Source: Ecdyonurus torrentis (taxonomy: Eukaryota > Arthropoda > Insecta > Ephemeroptera > Heptageniidae). Taken from it: a stretch of 64,000 nt of DNA. The translations under genes and the position numbers were made by a program. Shown in pieces: positions 56,868-64,000 of the stretch; position 1 is the stretch's first letter; each line of letters opens with the position of its first letter. The DNA is taken from the NCBI GenBank assembly GCA_949318235.1, contig OX439131.1, forward strand, positions 19,715,725 through 19,779,724, read 5' to 3'. Under the pieces are notes generated by a model that searched no databases, had not been told where the DNA came from, and was given only the letters and a program-made list of their open reading frames with translations.

Positions 56868-57012
56868 GTAAGGACGCTATTTTCATAGCATGTGTTTACA
56901 CTTTTTTATTTATTTTTTTTACTCATCTATACTGAATACATTATACCGCTATGATTGAAAAATAATGTTAAAGGGATACTGATCTGAAAAAAATTAAATA
57001 AAAACGTAAAAT

Positions 57013-57173
57013 TCATGAGATGGGATTATTTATTCATATGCATAGTATGTCTCTCACCCCTTCTGTACCCACTTAAACTATGGTTAATAGACTGTAAAGT
57101 AGCCAATTTTAGGAATGGGACAAAAGGGTTAAAGGGACAAAATATGTGTATGTATAATAGTCCCATCTCATGA
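57013..57173. repeat. Inverted repeat inside the 663-bp receptor intron
   Basis: TCATGAGATGGGATTATT at 57013-57030 is mirrored by AATAGTCCCATCTCATGA at 57156-57173 (18 bp, one mismatch). TTAAAGGGA occurs nearby at two places, resembling the ends of the TTAA elements, but no complete element can be bounded. Confidence 0.4.
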
Positions 57174-57530
57174 TTTATCATTGAGTTTTTTTTTCTTTTA
57201 AGCCAGTAATTTTTTTAAAATTTCTTACTGAAAATTAATTCCCTTCTCAATTTTATGATCACATAAAACAAAAGGGCTCATAGAAAATATTTTAACCCTC
57301 TGTTGTTTCAAAATGATACCTTGATGAAACTCAATTTACTTTTCTGTTAATAAAATAACACTTTCTCCCTTTTTTGTTATAGTCACTTTATTTCAATCTA
57401 AGTTAGTTTCATAATTTTGATTATAAATATATACTGTAGATTATATTTTAAATCAAGATAATATTTGTTTAATCTTGTAACCCCTATATAAAAAAAATTA
57501 ATATATTTTTCTATATATATATTTATACAG

Positions 57531-57624
57531 GCTTTGGTCACATATTCATCAACATACGTTCTTGTGGCTTTAAGTATTGATCGATACGATGCAATCACAC
57601 ATCCGATGAACTTCTCTGGCAGTT
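57531..57624 (+). CDS. CCAPR: CCAP receptor exon: TM3 and DRY motif
   Basis: 94 bp, acceptor TTTATACAG, donor GTGAGT, phase 0 in and phase 1 out (residues 82-112). It encodes helix 3, [20 protein letters not shown], with the G-protein-coupling motif DRY at residues 98-100, followed by HPMNFSGS of intracellular loop 2. The [13 protein letters not shown] string is characteristic of the CCAP/neuropeptide-S/vasopressin-like receptor clade. The introns on either side are short (663 and 138 bp) compared with introns 1 and 4. Confidence 0.93.
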
Positions 57625-57762
57625 GTGAGTATTCATATAATCATAATAGTATACCTACATTGTGTCCTTCCTATGTATAGCTAGCTGTCTGTCTGTCATA
57701 CATATTTATTTATATAACAACATGCCATGTTATTATTATCTCACTTCATCTTTTGTGTTTAG

Positions 57763-57858
57763 GGCGTCGAGCGCGAGCTTTAGTGGCGACCGCATGGCTG
57801 CTCAGTGCAATTTTCTCCATCCCAATCGTCATTCTTTATGAGGAAAAATCTATACAAG
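57763..57858 (+). CDS. CCAPR: CCAP receptor exon: loop 2 end, TM4, start of extracellular loop 2
   Basis: 96 bp, acceptor TTGTGTTTAG, donor GTAAAT, phase 1 in and out (residues 113-144). It encodes [20 protein letters not shown], with the helix-4 tryptophan at W124, then [12 protein letters not shown] into extracellular loop 2. In this receptor group the LYEEK stretch precedes the loop-2 cysteine encoded by the next exon. The exon is distinctly richer in G+C than the flanking intron DNA. Confidence 0.93.
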
Positions 57859-58974
57859 GTAAATAACTTTTACCTTTTTTTTTATATAAAACTTTCATTT
57901 TCAATATATTTTTTTTCATATAATGGTATTTCATTCACCAAGTATTTTTTCTTTTAAATAATTTTGAGGCTTTTTTTTTTACTAACATTTACATAATAAA
58001 ATATATATTCAAAACTTAAATATAACAAAGAGCTAAAAAATTTATGGTTCAAAAATTCTTAATAAACTTTAATTTACATTAAAATTAAAGGCCTTTACAC
58101 AAAAATCATAAATGACGTATTGTTTGCTTTTACGTACTGAAATTTAAAAATAGTGAAGTAAAAAATTTTCTTTTTAGAATCTAATTAAAATATTCTGGTA
58201 TGTTATTTCCTTAAAAAATAATTCAAACTAAAGTAGTACGTATTACATATATGAAGGTTGAGATGGAAGTTAGAAAATATATGATAATGCTCTAATGCAA
58301 TGTAAAGTGGTTAATATGCAATTACGTGGCACTTATATTCTTTCGTCATACTGGAAAAAAAAATGTAGTTACAAGCACAGTTTTTTTTATAGTGTAGTTT
58401 TATTTATAAAAAAAAGTGTTTCTGTCTAAAAGTTATTATATTATTAAATAATGATATTTAAAATCACTTAAGTAAAAGTCTCTCTCTTTATCTCATATCC
58501 TCTTTATATTAACTTGTGAAAGTAATAAAGTTAAAAGTTTAGCGACAGATCTAATCGAATTTGTTATAATATAATAGAGTTCTTAAACTAAGGGAATTGT
58601 TATCGAAAATACAGTTTTAAGTAAAGCCCTTATTGTATTAAAGTATAAACATACAAAATATTAGTGTCTCAAAAATGTTTAATATGATATGAGATGAGAG
58701 AAATGGAACAAAATTTACTACTATGCCTATAGTTTTTACAGTTCAACTTATGAAGAACAAAAAAAAAGTGCATATTATATATTTTTTTCTGCGTGAGTTT
58801 GATATAGCTTAATAAGGTGAACTTAATTATCGGATAAAAAGTAAAAAGCACAAATTAAAGGTTATTGTATGGTGTTTGGCTAGTTGACTTTTTTAAATTG
58901 AAATATGAGCTGCTAAAAACGCTCCTTTTCCGTTTCTCGTTACATAGTACAGTAAATAATAACTTTTTTTCCTT

Positions 58975-58977
<3 letters not shown>

Positions 58978-59011
<34 letters not shown>
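58978..59011. repeat. (CT)n microsatellite
   Basis: About 17 CT units. Confidence 0.95.
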
Positions 59012-59018
<7 letters not shown>

Positions 59019-60454
59019 TAATTATTGATTTACTTCCTTTATACTCCCCATTCTAAATATAACAATTCATAACATCCACGAAATAAAAGATTAAATCACC
59101 CACCGACTGACATTCAAAATAACAAGAAGCTGCGTCAGAAATTTACAAACCTTTAAAATATATTTTATATAACTGTAAAATGAAAAAAAAATCAATTATA
59201 ATTTAATGCAAAAAAATATTCATTTATTGAAATATTAATTTTTTTCTTTTTAATCAAGATTTAAATGCAATATCGCACTCCATATTTTTTTTATATAGAA
59301 TGACATTTAAACACATTTTAAAAGAAAACTAATTAACTTTCTTTAATTAAAACTTGTGATAATATACATTATAACAACAGTATATACAATTTTATAAAAT
59401 AAATTTTTATTCTATATCTATTTTATTTCCAACTTGTTATAAATACATTTTATTTTCTATACATAAATTATAATGTATAAAGCTTACAAAAAATAAAGTC
59501 ATAGAGGAAGCAAGAAAAAAAGCTTGACAAATGCAACTTTCACAATGTAATATTATTTAAATCATTGCATTATTATTTAAAAAGAAATTCATCTTCTTTA
59601 AAATAAATTTGTATAACAAGACTAATAAGTATATAAAAACAATAGAATAATATAAGACCACGTTGCTACAGTACTATAATATATACAATAGTATGTGTAT
59701 TTGCTTTACTTATACAATTCTATTGTACACTTTTTATCATTAGTCTTATGTATCCTTATGTATCCGTTATAAAAACTGACAAACCTATTATATTATAATA
59801 AATAACAATGCATTATAGTATAGTACTTGTATGCAACTGCAAAATATAAATGACTTCAATGTTTAATGATATTATTTGTCATTGTGTGTACATATAATAT
59901 ATTTTCTACTCTTTATCCTTTATGTTATATATACACACACAAAAAAAAATTAATAGCATACATTTATAAATATAAAGTTGTTAATAGTGTTGTTAAAAAT
60001 AGTTGTATAAAACTCGTATATACATATTCTTCACACTTTTTCATGCAAAGTTAACACTTTTTATGTCTTTTATAATATGCACTTATACATATATATTTTA
60101 TATATATATAAAAAAGTGCATACCGTTAAAATAATTATTATTAATAATCCTTAAATGTGTTAAAAAATTTATCATAAAAAAAAACTAAGTAGAATTGATT
60201 TACATATCATTAGTCTTGTTTTATAACGTAAATATATACTTTTTCACTCAAGTTTATATTATGTTTTTTCCATGACATATTACATTGCATTTTAATAACC
60301 ATAATTATAAGATAAGTATACTTTTAAAGTACATGCAATGTATCACAATTTATGTTACTAATAATATATTGTGTTTATATACATATATTTTTTTTTACTT
60401 GACTTTTATATACATTTTGATGCAAATTGAAAACAATCATATATATATAATATA

Positions 60455-60488
<34 letters not shown>

Positions 60489-62391
60489 ATGCATATAATT
60501 GTTCCCCTTTAAGGTATATTTTGTTATTATTATTATGGAACTTTTATTATGGTGCAAAAATAATCACATAGCAGTCCTTTCTTTTCTGTGGTTGAAACGA
60601 GAACCAAAGCATTGAAAATTATTACTCTTTATTCTACTTTTTTTTATGTACAATTATATATAGCTTCAAGCAATTTTTTTTTTTATTATAATATTTTTTA
60701 CTATGTGTATAGAGTACAGACATTTCAATTTAAAATGCAAGAAATATTATATATTTTTCTCATAAATAATTATTTTTTTTTGGTATAAATATTTATATTT
60801 TAAAAGTTATTAAACGAAAGGTTTAATGTTTGTTTGTATGATAAGAATAATTTAACTTTATAGATACTTTTTTTTAAATGAAAATTTTAATAATTTATTA
60901 AAAAAAAATCTTGATTGAAAATTGATTGTTTCATGCAAACAAGAGATAAGTGAAAAGTTTTTAGCAAGGAAAAGTTTTCAAAACATGGAAAGTTCAAGTT
61001 TATGTCACTTAAATATTTAACTATAAAAATTGTCATTTGCTTACTTTTTTATATTTAGTGTTTTAATATTTTTAAGGTAAAAAAAATAAATGAAATACAT
61101 TTACAAAGAAATACAATTTTTAAAGAAACATTTTAATTTTGTAATAATAAGAAATATGCGTTAGTAGAAAAAAAAATACTGCGTTAACCACAATTTTAAA
61201 ATTTCGTAATGATTAAAAAATTTTCACATTCCAGAGTGACAAAGAATTTAGTTAATAAAACTTCAATATTAGAGATAAAATGTAATCTTTTTATTAGAAA
61301 TTCCTCTTATTTTATATGCATAGGATTTTTTTCTTCTTTTTTTATATAATTTTAAAACGTTCGTAAGATTTTTTTAGGTCCTTTTTACATTTGAATAACT
61401 TACATAATATTAAAATGTATTAAAAATATAATAATAACATTATAACAAAATTATTAACATATTAATATTATATATATATTTTGCATTTAATTTTTATATA
61501 ATGTTATGTTTAAATTAGAATATTCAATTTATTTTTCAATTTATTTCTCATGCATATATACCACAATCACATAAAGTATGTGTGTAAGAGTAAATAGGAT
61601 TAACTATAACCTGCATTTGAAATTTATTGAGAAACTAAGATAAAACCATATGTATGATAATTTTAGATTCGAGAAAATATACTTATATAATATAAATCAC
61701 AATTTTCACTCTTGAAGTCATTGTAATAATTGAATAAATTTAAGTATAATAAATATTTTAGTTTGAAAATAGCTTTTTCTCATCCTATTACTAAAAGAGA
61801 GATGTAAAATTTTATGAGCATAAATATGCTATTTCTGACTAACGTATAAGACCGTAGACTTTTTCACGTCAGTATTCCATACGTAAACGTCAAATGTATG
61901 GTTTAATTTTCTATAGTATGACTTCATGACGTCATATGTGTATATTTGAAATTAACAAATTTTATCGTTTTATTTTATTATTATTTTTTAATTATGATTT
62001 ATTATATTTATTTTATTTCAAACTAAATAAAATGATACTTTTATTGTTGTTTAAAAAACTTTTATATTTTTATACCGTCTGAGATAAAACTTATCGTCTA
62101 GTAAAAATTTTATATATTTTTCTTAATTATAAATATCACCCTTTAATTTTTGTTATTGTGAATGTTTGTAAATAGAAATGATTATTTAGTTTAATGTGTG
62201 CATTTAAAAAAAAATTAGAATTCAAACCTGTTTATTTTACTTTTTGTTATTACGATTTAATAATATACGTATTGGGGTTTGTTGTATTTTTGTGAAGCCT
62301 TGCCTATAAATAGATTCATTTAATAAAAGACTATTGATTGATTTTTTTTAATTAATTTGGTATTATTAGCAACTCAAACTAATATGAATTA

Positions 62392-62479
62392 GTCCCAGTT
62401 CCGGACCCGGGTCCGAAAGACCCGCCCAAAATCTCAGGTTTTTGCCGGACTCGGGTCCGGCTCCAGTTCCAAACCCCTG
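62392..62479. mobile_element. Mini hAT-like insertion with 8-bp target duplication
   Basis: 88 bp of GC-rich sequence in an A+T-rich intron, flanked on both sides by ATGAATTA (62384-62391 and 62480-62487). An 8-bp duplication is the hAT hallmark. Read on the minus strand the right end is CAGGGGTTTGGAACTGGAGC, a typical CAGGGG hAT terminus; the left end is GTCCCAGTTCCGGACCC. CCGGACCCGGGTCCG and CCGGACTCGGGTCCGG add internal self-complementarity. Confidence 0.65.
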
Positions 62480-62628
62480 ATGAATTAAAAAAAGCAGTAT
62501 GTGATCAATTTTTCTGGTTCAAGCATTATGCTTTATTGCTACATCAATAAGACAACTAAAAAAATGTATTTCAAATGAATGATTAAATGTAAACAACTAA
62601 ATCTCTCTGCGAATGTCATGTTTAACAG

Positions 62629-62826
62629 GACAGCTCCAATGTTGGATCGACTTCTCCGAGCCTTGGCAATGGCAGGTGTACATGACTTTGGTATCGGTTG
62701 CTCTGTTTGTGCTGCCAGCCCTCATCATCTCTTTCTGCTACGCTGTCATTGTAGCCACGATCTGGTCTAAGAGCAAGGTGCTCACTGGCAAGAAGATGCG
62801 CCACACAATCCGAGGTAACAATCGAG
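62629..62826 (+). CDS. CCAPR: CCAP receptor exon: extracellular loop 2, TM5, start of intracellular loop 3
   Basis: 198 bp after a 4.77-kb intron; acceptor TTTAACAG, phase 1 in and out. Residues 145-210 carry the second disulfide cysteine (C149 in GQLQCWIDF), the WQVYM segment, helix 5 with its proline (P174 in FVLPALIIS), and the start of loop 3 (ATIWSKSKVLTGKKMRH). Two possible donors lie 12 bp apart in a short tandem duplication (CGAGGTAACAAT / CGAGGTAATTCT): one after 62814, one after 62826. Both leave the same phase, so the choice adds or removes the four residues GNNR. The end given is the downstream donor. Confidence 0.92.
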
Positions 62827-62895
62827 GTAATTCTACTATAATTAAAGCCACGTGTACTTCACAGTCTAAACTTGTTGGTCTTGATGTTTATATAG
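62827..62895 (+). other. 69-bp in-frame intron without stop codons (CCAP receptor loop 3)
   Basis: The sequence between the two loop-3 exons starts GTAATT and ends TTTATATAG. It is 69 bp (81 bp from the upstream donor), a multiple of three in either case, and contains no stop codon in the receptor frame. If retained it would add 23 residues (or 27) to intracellular loop 3. I call it an intron because the flanks then join as in other CCAP receptors. Its translation is rich in Thr/Ser/Lys and resembles nothing I know in the family. It is unusually short for a gene whose other introns run to 27 kb. Confidence 0.7.
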
Positions 62896-63003
62896 GTTCA
62901 GGGTCACGACGTGAAGAACCAGATAGCAGGCGTGCAAGCTCACGAGGAATCATCCCTCGAGCCAAAATTAAAACTGTCAAAATGACGTTTGTTATCGTGT
63001 TTG
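62896..63003 (+). CDS. CCAPR: CCAP receptor exon: intracellular loop 3 and start of TM6
   Basis: 108 bp, phase 1 in and out, donor GTAAGT. Residues 211-246 read GSGSRREEPDSRRASSRGII, then PRAKIKTVKMTFVIVF. The RRASSRGIIPRAK(I/V)KTVKMT block is a hallmark of arthropod CCAP receptors and holds a basophilic kinase-type site (RRASS). It ends inside helix 6, which the next exon completes with the CWSP motif. Confidence 0.92.
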
Positions 63004-63294
63004 GTAAGTATAAAATTAGAGAATTTAAATAATTAAATCAAATTTGCTACAGTTCTCATACATAAACATTTAAAATTTTATGTTTTACTTTATTATAATT
63101 TACATTGTTAGTAATTGTAAATACCTGGTTATTTTTATAAATCTCAAAAGTAAAAATTAAAATGTATATCATATTATAAAAGCTTCAAATTTAACGTAAA
63201 ATAACTCATTTTTCTAATATTTTAGAATTAAGTAACTGAGACGTTTAATTGTGTGTGCCATTACTTAAATTGATTGTTCTCATTATGTTTATAG

Positions 63295-63475
63295 TGTTCA
63301 TCGTATGCTGGAGCCCATACATCGTGTTTGACCTGCTCCAGGTGTTCGGTCATGTACCACGCACGCAGACCAACATCGCGGTGGCCACATTCATCCAGTC
63401 TTTGGCTCCACTCAACTCTGCTGCCAACCCGCTCATCTATTGTCTCTTTTCCACACCAGTATGTCGCACACTCAG
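63295..63475 (+). CDS. CCAPR: CCAP receptor exon: TM6 end, TM7 and helix-8 start
   Basis: Acceptor TGTTTATAG, phase 1 in. Residues 247-306 hold CWSP (251-254) of helix 6, [12 protein letters not shown], extracellular loop 3, and helix 7 with [18 protein letters not shown], including the NPxxY motif (N291, P292, Y295). It then ends at CRTL plus two bases at a good donor, CAG|GTCAGT, so the cytoplasmic tail should lie in a further exon beyond the window. If that donor is skipped, the frame stays open for 16 more codons and stops at 63522-63524, giving a very short tail; see findings. Confidence 0.9.
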
Positions 63476-64000
63476 GTCAGTCACAAAACAATTAATTAAC
63501 CAAGCTATTAATCAAACTTACTAAAATGGACATTATAATAGAATCAATCGCTCGTTCAATTTGAGATTACTCATGTGTATTATATACAATGTAACGACAC
63601 AAAATTTTGCATTATATTTGCGATGAATAATGATACTAAAAATGTTTGAAATGTATGAAAGGACTGATATATAGAAAAGTTATTTAACAAAGAATTTGAG
63701 CGCTTAAAAAAGTAGTATAATAAAAAAATACCAAGTTGATGAAGAATATTGTTTGAAAATATCTCTCTCTTTCGTATAGCAACTATTGTTCTGACGTTTT
63801 CAAAAAACCACGATTCCTATATATTTCATTCCAATCAAACTGTACTTACTCAAATTGATGACAGATATCAAATAATAAATGAAGAGAAGAGGAATTGTAT
63901 AGTAGGTAAATACCATTATCTCAACATAATATTATGGATTCATTTGATTTGGTCGTTTATTTTTTGTGGCACGTGCGAACTTGGTGTTCAGCGAAGAGTA
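63476..64000 (+). other. Sequence after the TM7 exon
   Basis: Either the start of the next receptor intron or, if the donor at 63476 is skipped, 16 codons (to the stop at 63522-63524) plus a 3' UTR with AATAAA at 63874-63879. The last 35 bases are richer in G+C (CACGTGCGAACTTGGTGTTC) and include a CAG at 63989-63991 that could be an acceptor. The exposed codons are too few to judge. Confidence 0.4.

Larger units (their letters stand above)
57859..62628 (+). other. 4.8-kb intron of the CCAP receptor gene
   Basis: Flanked by donor GTAAAT and acceptor TTTAACAG. It is almost entirely A+T-rich unique sequence with a (CT)n tract at 58978-59011, a (TA)n patch near 60455-60488 and a small GC-rich hAT-like insertion near its 3' end (62392-62479). 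No additional exon was seen. Confidence 0.85.

Noticed and set aside
63992..64000. Start of a tail exon after CAG at 63989-63991
   Set aside because: Only nine bases remain and the preceding tract is not a good polypyrimidine run; cannot be judged.

Overview
This window looks like nuclear DNA of an arthropod. It is very A+T-rich, with long (TA)n, (GA)n/(CT)n and (TTGA)n microsatellites and poly-A/T runs. Two spliced genes are recognisable: a crustacean cardioactive peptide (CCAP) receptor type GPCR on the plus strand and an unrelated secreted-protein gene nested antisense in its largest intron. The receptor family places the window in a protostome and the residue matches point to an arthropod. 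Intron size and repeat load argue against a compact fly-type genome. I cannot name the species from sequence alone.

Layout. Positions 1-29600 hold no coding exon I can support. They are filled with microsatellites and many small transposons, most flanked by TTAA: copies of a ~340 bp family at 659-1006, 9503-9844 and 28494-28829, divergent relatives at 11251-11582 and 11696-12013, a 1.9 kb near-perfect palindrome at 12800-14719, a TA-flanked hairpin element at 15159-15399 and a hairpin with a 14-bp target duplication at 25195-25385. The missing 5' exon(s) of the receptor (N-terminus, 5' UTR, promoter) are either in this region unseen or before the window.

Receptor gene. Seven coding exons (29601-29739, 56764-56867, 57531-57624, 57763-57858, 62629-62826, 62896-63003, 63295-63475) join in frame into 306 residues covering all seven transmembrane helices. 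All junctions have GT/AG and compatible phases. Introns are 27.0 kb, 663 bp, 138 bp, 4.77 kb, 69 bp (or 81 bp) and 291 bp. The N-terminal extracellular segment and probably the C-terminal tail are not in view.

Nested gene. Inside the 27-kb intron, on the minus strand, three exons (48318-48238, 47114-47054, 46160-45556) join in frame into a ~236-248 residue protein with a signal peptide, a Gly/Ala/Ser-rich middle and a Tyr/Pro/Arg-rich C-terminus containing two copies of a SPYQ-x-[RK]R-V-x-Y-x-T-W repeat. I do not recognise the family. It is the most likely undescribed item in the window. A SINE-like element sits in its second intron.

The rest of the large intron and the 62.4 kb region hold further hairpin/TTAA elements (37829-38137, 44300-44443, 49948-50190, 52128-52469, 54406-54804), a mini-hAT-like insertion with an 8-bp duplication (62392-62479), a possible decayed mariner (48893-49460), retroposon tails and microsatellites. 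The octamer TGACGTCA (a CREB/ATF site) occurs 14 times by eye, about half inside these otherwise unrelated elements, far above expectation for such A+T-rich DNA.
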